Below, piece after piece: positions 19,378-30,104 of a stretch of 43,455 bases of DNA. Origin of the DNA: Chromera velia (Eukaryota > Sar > Chromeraceae); NCBI GenBank assembly GCA_018398765.1, contig JAHBMJ010000369.1, positions 5,930 to 49,384 on the forward strand. The letters run 5' to 3'. Made by a program: the position numbers and the translations under genes. Below the pieces are notes generated by a model that did no database searches, was not told the DNA's origin, and saw nothing but the letters and a program-made list of their open reading frames with translations. The stretch's first letter is position 1, and every line of letters starts with the position of its first letter.

Positions 19378-22300
19378 TCAGTCACCAGGTACAGCGACGC
19401 TTCCCTTCCTGCTGCTGCCCAGCATGTCCTCTTTGTCCCCTGTCTGATCCCGTGCCCCCTTCTTTCTTCCAGCCCCTGCCGTCGAGGAGGCGTGCATGCG
19501 GAGGAACCGGGGGGGGAGCACGTTCTTGAACGCGTCCTCGGAGTAGTTGATGGACCCGCGGGACCGCCCTGCGGCCCCTGCTGTTGCACCGGCGGCTGCG
19601 GGGGACTGCAGGGAGCGAGAAAGAGAGGGGGAAAGGGAGGCAGTGGGGCGAGGAAAAGAGGAGATGTCTTCTTGTACCTTTTTGCTATCAATGCGTTGCA
19701 AACCGTTTGTCTTTCTGTCTCGCTGCCTGACTGCCTGTCTGTCTGTCTGTTTATCCGTCCGCCTGTCTGTCTGTCTGTCTGTCTGCTTTTCTATTGTGTG
19801 TGACTTTCTCCATGTCTCCATCAATCCAGCTGCTACCCCCCTGACCTGCGGAGATGCGCCGTCCTCGTCGTCTCCCTGTCTTGCAACCGCCCACTTTGGT
19901 CGGAATATTTTCTTCACCAGCTCCCCTCTTGCCTCTCTCTGCACATCAGTGACCGTCTGGCCCTCTACAATGATCTCCTCCATATACTTCCGCTCTTCCA
20001 CCAACATTCGCATCAGAGCAGCACCACCAACCAAACGAGCTAGGTCCGCAGGCATGCTGACGGAACGGAAAACGTCCCCCCCCTCCCCGCCACTGCCTCT
20101 CTGCGGGAACCTAGGAGAGTACCCCCCTGCACTGTCCTCCGAATCGTACCCCGAGCCTGCCTGGGGCACCACCGACTTCCAGCCAGTGAAGGCAGCTTTG
20201 GAAAGAGAGGCAGAAACCGGCCTCGTGTTTACTGGGGGGAGCGAAATATTCCGCTGGTTGGATGGTGACCCCCCTATTCGCGTGGGCATTGATGACTCTG
20301 CAATCTCTCTGAGATGCTCTGAGCGGAGTCGGGGGAACACACACAGACCTGTGCGTGCGTCAAGTTCGAGTGGGATTTCAGCTTGGATGGGTGTGGCTGC
20401 TCTCTTGTCCTTCTTTTGCTTCTGCATTGAAAGTGCAGCTGCAAAATCATCCGGCGGCCTTCCCTTTGCACCAGAAGGACTCTTCTCTGCCCCCTCCCCC
20501 CCCTTTGTTGGTTTGGACGAAGTGCTCCCTGTAGCCATGAGTGTGGCTCTGAGTCTGGTCTCAAGTTTCTCTTCCGATCCCATACGGGGGCCTCTGGGAG
20601 TGTAATTGAAGTGCAAACGGTTGAATTGATTCCATGCGGCAGAGGGCCAAGTGACAAGATCAAGACCTCCAGGGTCCTTTCCCTTCGCGGCCCCACTGCT
20701 GGTGGCACTGTACTGGGCACTCATGATGGATTGTCTTGCCCCCCCACTGACTACCGACTGTCGGCCCCCCCCTGTGAGAATTGACTGTCTGCCCGTCAGA
20801 ATCGAAGTTCGGCCTCCGCCCCCCGTTTGCTGCATGGAAGAACTGTCAGGCAGCATCAGCAACGGCTTCCCCTCTCCCCTCGCACTGGCACTGGCAGATG
20901 CTGCACTGCCGCTTTGCTGGCTCTTCTGGCTCTTGTGCTCAGAACCCGAGGCGCTGGCTGTGGCATGCGACACCGTGGCTGTGTGCGCTCCTGGTGCAGA
21001 GGGTGCACCACTGTCTGAGGAGAGAAATGCAGGTCCCCGGGTCATCGTTCCTCCGGGAGTTCTCAGCCTTTCCTCTCTCTCCGTCTGCCTCTGGCGCTCC
21101 CTCTCCCCCCTGAAGGTGCAAAGGATCTCTTGGGCCCGTATGCGGTCCTGCAAAATAGAGGGGGGTAGGGGTAATGAATTAATCAAAAGTATTTATTCAT
21201 ATAAATGACACACACTATGAAAATCCTGTGAGACTGCCTTAACACCAGTGATCGACTCTCTCTGAAGACACACACAATCTTTGAGGTGCCACATTCGTGC
21301 CAAGAAACGATCGATATGGCATGACAGGGTGAGGCAGAGGTGGGAAGGAAGAGAAAGGCGTTGCAAGCTCTCAAATGACGAGACAAACTCGACATGGCAC
21401 GCATGTCAATACAGGCTGATGGACATCCAGGAAGGAGCCTCATCTTTTTTTTTTTCGCACGAAAAAAAAAGAAACTCCAGCTGGGCCCCGTACACATCTT
21501 CTCTCTCTGTGGCAGACAGACCTGAGTCCATATGTCGTCTGCACATGCACGCCGTGTGTGGGGTTGCAGAGGGATGGAATGGATCATTTTTGGAGTTCTG
21601 GTACCGGAGGGGGAGGACGCCTCACTTCTTCCTTCGTTTGCTTGTGTCCTTTCTTTCTCTTCAACATCTGTTTTTCCCCGCTCTGTCTTCATCTGTTGTT
21701 CTTCTGTATTTCCTGTCAAGTGACGATCTACGACTTCGGTTGAAGGGAGTGCCATCGGAGGTTTGTGTCTTCGGATGGCTCTAAAGTTTCTCTGCTTTGG
21801 TTTTTCGTACCCTCTGACTCCCGGTACTTTATGTATTCTGTTTGTATAGTCCCCTGCTCCCTTTCCCCTCTGGTCTTTCCCCCGCTTCCTCCGGCCCCCG
21901 CTCTCTGCCGATGCCGAAGAGGAAGCGTCAGACTCGGGAATCCCCTCCAGACCAGCAGCATCAGAAGAAGCCAGACTCGCCCTCTCTCTCGGGAACGCCT
22001 GCATGAATGAATGAATGAATGAATGAATGAAGAGGAAGAGGCATGTGTGGAGGGAGCACATGTGAGAAGAAAAGAACCAAAAAGAAGAAAGGGCACGAGA
22101 AGAATCAGGGGGGGACAGTACATAAAGAAAATGAAGGACCGACAAATGCCATAATTCATAAAGAAAAGTGACTATCGAAAGGTATGGACACAAAAAAAAC
22201 GATCCAGGAGATCTGAACAAACTTCTGTAGTTCAGGCACACTCCCACATGCAAATATAGAAACATGCCCAGTCGGCTCCCCTGTGCGGCTCCTTGTCCGT

Positions 22301-23139
22301 CCTTGTCGATGCGCACGCATGCATGCATGCATCGGTTGTTCATCAGAAGCGTGTCCCTGTTTGCTTTTTTTTCGTTTTGACTGACCGGATTGTGTGTTGT
22401 TGTTGGTGTTTTTGGCTTCTCGACCTCTGTTGGTTCTTCCATCTGGTCCTCCTGGGCTTCTCCTCCTAGTTTGAGGCTGTCTTTCGATTTTCCCTTCTCG
22501 AGTCTTTTGTCTTTTCCCTCTCGAGACGATCCAGTGCCCCCGTCTTCTCCCAATAACAATTTGTCTCTCGACTTCCCTCTCTCCAACAAACTCTCTTTGG
22601 ACTTTCCCTTCTCCAACCCTCTCTCCTGCTGCCTCACTCTCTGAGAGGAATCACCCTGTGGAAGGGGAAGGTGCGCCTGCCATCTGTCGGAGCTCTTACT
22701 GTTTTCTCCCTGTGGGGTTGCAGGGGAAGAGGAAGGAAGGGATTTTTTCGAGTGGGAACGGTCAAGGGGAGAGGCACGCACGGAACCCCCACCTAGGCCT
22801 CCATGGGGAGGGGGGCTCGCCACCATGCCGACGTCTGCGCACTCCACAGAGAGGGGGGGCAATCGAGGTGCGAGCTCCTCCTTGCACTTGAACTCAGGCA
22901 TCACCTCGGTGTCACCTGATGACTCAGAACTCCTGCACTCAAACAAACAAACAAACAAAGAGTCAAACAACAATGCAGGCAAGCGGGCAGCCCGTGAAGA
23001 AATAATCAGCACAATCCATATGCAGGGTGCAGATGCACGTCTGTGTGCGGCCCTTTACAGTTGTGGCCGCAATGTGATGCTCTCAACTTGTTTAACGAAA
23101 GCAAAGGAAGTTACAACGGTGTCTAGACAGCAGAAAAGG

Positions 23140-23183
<44 letters not shown>

Positions 23184-23201
23184 CAGACAGAGAGAGAGAG
23201 G

Positions 23202-23257
<56 letters not shown>

Positions 23258-26200
23258 GAGAGAGAGACCGAGGGCAACCAGGAAAAAAGTGGACACAAAG
23301 GGTCTGTGCCTGTCTGTCTGTCTGTCTGTCTGTCTGTGTGTCTGTCAGCTTTTCTCGAGAAACTCACAGAGAGATGGCGTCTCCCTCGACCCTCCCTGCT
23401 GTGGCCTCCGATTGTGACGAGAAGAGTTTCCTTCTGCTGAGCCCGTTCTCCTTATCCTTCTCGTCCTCTTCTCTCCAAAGGTCTCCGTTCTCTTCAAAGG
23501 ACTCCTGTAAATCGTCCAAAGAAAAACGGCCAGGGGAAGGGAACGTTTCTTCCTCCTCTTCGCCGTCTTCTTCCTCTCCCTCGTTTTCCTTCTTCTGACT
23601 TGCTCTCTTCTTCTTGCTTGACGGACGGGACGCCGCTCTAGACGAAGACGGAGACCCTCCAGCGGAGATACAAGCGTCTAGCCTCGCCCCAAAGTTTGCC
23701 CGTCTCTTCTGTCGCTTCAAATCCTCTAGAGCGCGGACGTCTGCCAAGGCCTCCCCGGTCCCTCTGCCCTTGCCCCGAGAGACGGGACCGATGAGCGTGT
23801 AGGGGCGTCTGTCTGGAGACATATGCCGACCGCCTGCACACATGTATACGAATAAACACGCAAAAAAAGAAGAGGATTCTGTGTTTTTCGGCCTGAATGT
23901 GGGTCCTGCTAATGAGAGTTCTCATAGAAACCATCTCACGAAAACAAAATCACGACTGCTAGAGAGATCTTCTTTCTCTTTCCGCTTTCTGCACCAGTTT
24001 TTCAGAAAAAAAAAACCTTCCTTCCGTCGTTCCTTTCTTTCTTCTCTCTCTTTTTGATGATGTGACAGAAATACACGAAGGTCTCTCCAGTCAACCTGCT
24101 GACTTACACCTGGAGCCCGATTGTTCCCCCTCCTCTGAACCCTCCTGGAGTGCTTCTTCTTCAGCAACGTCATCATCTTCCCTCTCTCCCTCCCCTTCTG
24201 CTTCTGCTTCTGCTTCAACAGCCTCGGGGGGGGGCAGACGAGGAGAAGCGGGCAGAGACGCCTCATTGGCAGAATCGGGGGAGGCCGCGCCCAATTTCTT
24301 TGCCGCCATCTGCCGCCCCCTTGCACGTGACCACACACGCTCAAGAGGAGGCGGCTGGAATCCCTCAAGCTCCTGCTCGTAGTGGTCCCTCCTGCTCTTG
24401 ACCAGAGCCCGTCTCTGGTCAGCCATCGCGGACTCTATTGCAGCCAGCTCCATGGAGGCAGTCCTCCACAGCCTCCTTTTATGGACTGTGTCGGGGGGCG
24501 GGGGAGGTTGAGCGATAGAACCCCCCGAAGGTCCGGGGAAACCGCTATCGTTATCATCCTGCCCAGCTACTGAGTCAGAAAGAGAACGCTCAGCGAGGAA
24601 CCACGCGGGGGGGGCACCGTGAAAGAGCGACATGGAGACGGGGAACCTTCGCGCAGAGCTGTCCCCATCGAGGATGTTACTGGTTGACGCTCTGGGCTTC
24701 AAGGAGACGGCGCGGGAGTACTGTTGCCTTAACGGAAAGTTGGCACTCTTCAACGCGCGCATTCCGCGCTCTCCATTGGAGCTTTCGGGGGGATTGGAAA
24801 GAAAAGGAGAAGAGGCGAGAGATGAAATCGACGAACTCTCAGAGATGCCCTCTGGGAGGCCAATCAAAGGACGCAAACATGCCCTTTCCTCCTTTGTGAC
24901 CTTTTTGGCTGCAACTCGAATGACCGCCCTCTCCAGCATTCTTCTGTATTTCTCCGAAAGATAGGGATCTTCAGAAACGGTCAACATGGGATTCGGAGCT
25001 GTGACAGCTTTTCCCTCTTCCTCTTCTGTCTCTTTTTTCTGTGACTGCAGAGCGTGAGTGTGTGCGATTCGTTGCGCTCTCAACGCCTCTGCCCTTGCCG
25101 TCTCTGCAGGAATGTCCTTCCAGAAAAAGTCACACGACCCAACACCACCCACCACGTCCACTTTCGATGATCTGCGCGCCACCGCCGAAGCGTCACCCAC
25201 AGTGGTACCCCAGTCCGCCGACCCCTTCCGACTTTGGTATTGGTTCCTGGCAAATGCCTGCGCGACTGTCCCCCCTGTCCCCTGGGACGAGGGCTTATCC
25301 CCCAGTCCCGTTGTTTCCGCATTCGAGGTCAGACCTGCGGACCCCGGAAGGATGCCGTCCGAGGGGAACGGGTCGGAAGACGGCCTGTTTGACGCGGCCG
25401 TGTGCTCACTCACTGCGCAGGTGTTGCGGCACCAGGCGCGCCGTCGTTCCAGAAAACCGCTGCAGAAACGGAAAGTCACAAAAGAGAGAGAGATTGAAAC
25501 AAATTTCAGTCATTGTACTTCACTTGGTTGTTCAAACGTCCTTCCAATCAGCCCACCCTATGAAACAGTCGTCACTTGCGAACTGGTTCTCATGAAAGGA
25601 AAGGGATTCAAAGAGCAATTGATTTAATTTGTCATTCAGGAACATGAAACGTCAGCCAACTTGCCTCTCTGTCTGATGAACGCAGATGAACCCCAGTGGT
25701 CCAACCTCTCCAACGCGTGTCACATCTTTTCAAGCACGTTCGACTGGCTGACTGACTGACTGACTGACTGACTGACTGACTGTTTGAGAAAGTATCGCCA
25801 ATTTCTCTGGATTGCAACGCAAGCGGCCCATGCCTGCACACAGAGGCGGAAGTCGATCGGGGGAAAGAGGCGGATTCCTCAACTTGCTCTAGCAGGGAGG
25901 GTCTGCCTCCGACTTGCCAAAGTTGAAAAGGAGAGGCTAGAGCAGTCCGTATCCGAGAGAAAGAGTGCAGTCAGTAGAATGAAAATAGCGATCAGGAGAG
26001 AATTTTTTTCCCTTCTACCTCTTTCACAAGATAGACACACCGAGGAATCAAGTGAGATACCGCCAAAGGAGCACACAGGCTGTTTTGAAATAGACAGCTC
26101 AACAGGCAGACAGACAGACAGACAGGCGCACCTGAAGTTTTGGCATGGCCGCCACCATTTTTGCACACCTGGCCGACTGTTCGAGTTTGTCGATTTGAAG

Positions 26201-29200
26201 CCTGCAGGTGAGCATGTGAAGGGGGGAATTGAGAAGAGAGGAGAGTAAGGGAAGAATGATCATTCATTTGACTACGCTGTATTCCTCCACTCTGCCAATT
26301 AATTTGATTCTCGTTTCTGTTTCATGATTTTTCTATAGATAGATCCATCCGCCTGCCTGCCCATGCATCTGATTTGAAATAAACAGGCTTCTGGACCCAT
26401 GACTTATTTCTTCTGCCAAACTGACCTGACACAATAGGCCTTCCACCCTGCCTGAATCTGCGTTGCGGCCAGGTTTCGTTCCCAGTGGAGGGAGTTGAGC
26501 TGCACATGCATGGACATAGTGGAGGGCAGAGGGAAGAAGATGGATTGGAGCTGCCAGGTTGGTTTGCTTTGCTTCAACTTTTTTTGTCGCGGTGAGAGAT
26601 GATGTTGCAGGTGTGCCTTTTGTTCTTCCTCCATGCACTTCGATCAGAGTTTCTTCCTTCCCCGTTTTGTGGTTTTGCTTTAGAAGATGTACTACAGACC
26701 GAAACAAAGAAGGTCGAAAGGTGGCCTCTCCCTCCGACGCAGGTCTTCAGCATAAATAAAAATCTGTCATCCTTCTCTTTTCCCTCTTCTCCATGAATAT
26801 AGAAGCACACGATTCTTCCCTTCCCCCCATTTCACGAACCGTTGCAGGCGTTGCATCATAAAGTTTATTGACATTCGGGAGTTCTGCCTCCTTCAGGCGG
26901 TTGGCGCTGCTCCTCCACCGATAAGAGCGGAAGTGCCCCTGAATGGCTAAGGCTGCCTCATTAGCTCTTGCCAGTTCTGCGGCCTGCAAAGACACAGACA
27001 GACGAGAAAAGACGTACATACAGTCACACGCACGGAGAGATTGGAGGCGGTGAAACCGCTGTCGCATGCCTTGTCGACGTAGAAGGCTGTCCTTCGACCA
27101 GTTTTTCACTAAACGAATAAACATAGGAGCAGGCAAAAGCGCGAGACGGGGAGAAAAAAGACAGCGTGTGGATCAAAGAAAAGCTGCATTTCCATACAGA
27201 AAAACTCAAATTCGCGTTCTTGGTGTGTCTCTGACGAAGCAGCAGCCAGCCCCCTCACAGGCCATTCCTTTCGCATGCATGAGACTGACCAGGCCCCTGT
27301 TGTCATCCGTCTGGAAATCTTTTGTATATCCTGCAGACAGACAGACAGACAGACAAGAGAGCAATGAAATTGAGGCAGGGGGTTGGTAGAGTAGCCAGGA
27401 ATTCAGAAAAGAAGGCAGGCAGGCAAATGGCCGAATCAGTGCTGCCTTCCCAGTCTTCTGGTTTCAGTTTCAATTTACGCAACGTGGTATCCGGGCTGGG
27501 TGCAGAGTTTCGTGATTTGGTTTCGGCTGCAATGGCTGTCTGATTCACCCAGTCACTCACTCACTTACTGCCTATCTGACCTAAGGTGTCTGAGCCTGAT
27601 AGGCTCACTGATTGACTTTTGCCTGCCTGACTCTCTGACTGCCAGACTGACGTGTGAGTATCTTCATGATCAGCCCAAATCTGTAGTTGATCTCCAGAAA
27701 AGGGTTGCTCCAGACGGACTTCCCTGTCACCCTGTTGTACCAGTAGGGTTCCTGAATACCCGCCAGGGAGGCGCCTGAAGGGGTCTCGTTGCTGTCGGGT
27801 CTTCTGTCCTTGTCTCTCTCCAAACTCCAACCTGAGAGGGCAATACGTCAATCAACCAATCAATCAATCAAGCAATGAATCAATCAAACAGGGCACACAA
27901 AAACTGACAGAAAAAAGGAATCAGTGAATGGCTGTGGTAGGGGAATATGAGGAAAGGAATGGGGGGGGCAGGAGATGGCTTTAGAGGAAGAACAGCTCTC
28001 TCTCAGTTGGCATACTGAAGACTCACGAAAGGCAAGATTGGATCAAGGGCTGACATACTGTCTGGCAGGCAGTGGGTCTGCAATCGCGCCTGATAGCCGA
28101 AACGAAATGCCGAAGGTTTGTGAATTTCAGTCAGGATGTGCGCGTCTGTTTGTGTATAACAGAAAGAGACTCTCCTAGTATTCCCTGCACCCCTTTGACC
28201 TTTCTCTCGCAAATTCTTCAATGGCGTCGTCTCCTTTTCTTTTTCCTTCTCATCTTCAGCAAAGCGGAGCCCTACCCTCTTCCCCTCTCCCCTAACGCCC
28301 CTCCCCCCCACTGGCGGTGCCGGTGTCCCTCCGTCCTCAAACAATCCGGTCGTCGCACTCTTCAGTGGCGTCCCTCTCGTAGTGTTATTCGAGCTTCCCG
28401 TCTTGTCTCCAGACCCCGCGCTCTGCCTCCACTTGGCCGCATCAAACGGCCCCTCCCATGACCTTCCTTCCAAGTGAGCCTGGTGCGCTATCCTTCGCGT
28501 GTAGGATCGGAGGATTTCCAGGACCGCAGCCGAAGAACGATTTCTGTACGGGAAGGGTGCACAGATGCAGATTATTCGTGGCTTGCGTATGTGGAGACTT
28601 TGTTTCTGCATGACATGTGTCCACTGCGCTTTGTCCCCCGCGAGCAAACAGGCCAGATTGAGGCACGGAAACACAGGCAAGTGCATTCACAGGCAAAGAA
28701 CCACGTCGAGCATGACGCAAGCACCAATACAGCCGATTGACTGACTCACCCTCGGAGTGACCGAAAGAATTCGATCACGGGATCCAAAAAACCAGCGCAG
28801 GGGTGTCTCCAAGTCGTTTCTCTAGTGACCACATTGTGGAAATATGGAAGACCTGTGGACTCGTCACTCAGCTCTAACCAGTCGGGCCGCATGCCCCTGC
28901 ACAGAGTGGACACACATGCAAAGAAGTGGACACACAAACAGACAAACGAATTAAGTAGACGGAATGGAAACATGTTCTGTGCGAGTTGGAAGATTTGGGT
29001 GGTGCACAGATCCAGCGATGACCAAGAGTCAAGCGACCACGTACTCTCGCGAATCTCTTCACAAACTTCCTTTGAGTCTGAACTTAATGGGATCTACTCA
29101 TGCTGAAGGGGTACATGGGCACAAATACATTGAAAATGCATGCATAAATTCTGGGAAACTGACTCTGCTACGACTTCTTCTGCTATCCAGAAGATGTCCG

Positions 29201-29405
29201 CGTCCACGTTTGGAGAGATGTCCAGAAGCTTCCCCACCATCCGGATGGCAATTCCAGTCGCATCCTCGGGAGAAGGGGGAGCGGGTGAGGGCGGGGTCAC
29301 CTGTCGAGAGGGGTCACTCGACATTTTCCCCCCCGAAGAGATCTGCCGCCCCCCTGGGTCACCCGTGGATGGGCGGGGGGCCACGCTGCTTGTTGCCTCA
29401 CTCAT
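19378..29405 (-). CDS. Large WW- and IQ-domain protein, 17 exons, 1,940 residues
   Basis: My exon model (minus): 29405-29164, 28896-28750, 28543-28191 (or -28200), 27831-27652, 27526-27479, 27330-27259, 27108-27034, 26976-26840, 26499-26426, 26201-26132, 25833-25781, 25459-24108, 23833-23368, 22932-22386, 21998-21522, 21147-19846, 19605-19378. All junctions are GT-AG and all phases close. WW1 spans residues ~82-115 (Trp87, Tyr99-Phe100, Trp110, Pro113). It is preceded by FWIAEEVVAE, the context seen before the WW domain of CEP164-type centriole proteins. A WW-like domain with an enlarged loop lies at 249-291 (Trp249, Trp288, Pro291). IQ motifs are at 384, 433 and 474 (IQGHFRSYRWR, IQAGWKAYCVR, IQRNWRYFLK), for calmodulin or centrin binding. 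Residues ~490-1,940 are mostly low complexity. Two short repeat sets are E(K/R)GKS(K/R) at ~1196-1245 and RQS(I/V) at ~1551-1572. A centrosome or flagellar role is an inference. Confidence 0.8.
19736..19790 (+). repeat. (CTGT)n microsatellite in the last intron
   Basis: CTGT units with a few interruptions inside the last intron (19606-19845) of the WW/IQ gene. By chance the intron stays open in the coding frame (Thr-Asp-Arg-Gln repeats), so retention would not introduce a stop. Confidence 0.85.
21999..22029 (+). repeat. (GAAT)n microsatellite at a 3' splice site
   Basis: On the minus strand this is (ATTC)n ending in ATGCAG directly at the acceptor of exon 15 of the WW/IQ gene. Confidence 0.9.
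23142..23275 (+). repeat. (TG)n followed by (AG)n microsatellite
   Basis: About 20 TG units, then ~80 bp of AG units with interruptions, inside intron 13 of the WW/IQ gene (22933-23367). (CTGT)n lies nearby at 23308-23345. Confidence 0.95.
25745..25780 (+). repeat. (GACT)n microsatellite at a 5' splice site
   Basis: On the minus strand this is (GTCA)n starting exactly at the donor of exon 11 of the WW/IQ gene, so several GTCAGT donors lie in tandem. Confidence 0.9.
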
Positions 29406-30104
29406 CAATCAATCGGTGTATCAAATAGGACGACATTGGGCTGATCAGCTGAGCACACCCATCATGGATTGAGCTGGGTAGTCTCTTGTGTTAGATGGGT
29501 TCATGAGTGCAGGGAGACAGATGGGAAAGTGATCTGCTTGACTTGGAACGAAGGTCACTTGAAAGGTAGCCGAAGATTGGAGAGAGTAGCGGCTGAGTAC
29601 TGCCCTGAAACTTGAAGTAGGCATTAACACGGGCCACCTTCCCGGTTCTGAAAGGCACGAATTCTGCTTTGATCATCTTGCAGACTTCTTTTTACTTGCA
29701 ATTAAGTCGATCGATGCATGCATGCATATATATGGAGATTGCGTTTTTCGCATGCATGCAGGGCTTCAAGAATTGGCGCGCGCGTGCTTTGCGCGCGGGG
29801 CGCAAGAAAATTGGTATAAGCCGCTAGTCGAGCCAATCCGAGCCAACAAAAAAAAACGGCCGCGCGAAAAGTCGACTTACTAGCTGTACTGCTACTGAAC
29901 CCACTCTGTCCTGCAAGGCTGGAATCGCCAATACTTGCTGTCCACGAAGGTTTCCAGTTTGACGGGAAACCTTTCAAGTGATCCCACTGTGCTCGCGATT
30001 GCGCGTGAAAATTGTGCTTTTCGGTCGTCACTATTCTGCTGAGAAAACGGTGCGGTGGGGGTGACGCAGAGAAGTTCCTCTCTTTTGCAAACAAACGGAA
30101 GAGG
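29406..30104. promoter_or_regulatory. Divergent promoter region, WW/IQ gene / leucyl-tRNA synthetase gene
   Basis: ~700 bp between two divergent start codons. TGCATGC clusters lie at 29715-29727 and 29750-29759, with GCGCGC-rich sequence at 29776-29805. TGCATGC is a known apicomplexan promoter motif bound by AP2 factors. Both promoters must lie here; which motif serves which gene is unknown. Confidence 0.5.

Noticed and set aside
19547-20605. A 352-residue plus-strand frame
   Set aside because: Antisense to exon 16 and the last intron of the WW/IQ gene, crossing the (CTGT)n repeat; no recognisable domain.
30012-30104. An N-terminal extension of the leucyl-tRNA synthetase from 30012
   Set aside because: The upstream frame opens with GTG, not ATG. 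The first in-frame ATG is 30105 and gives the expected N-terminus.
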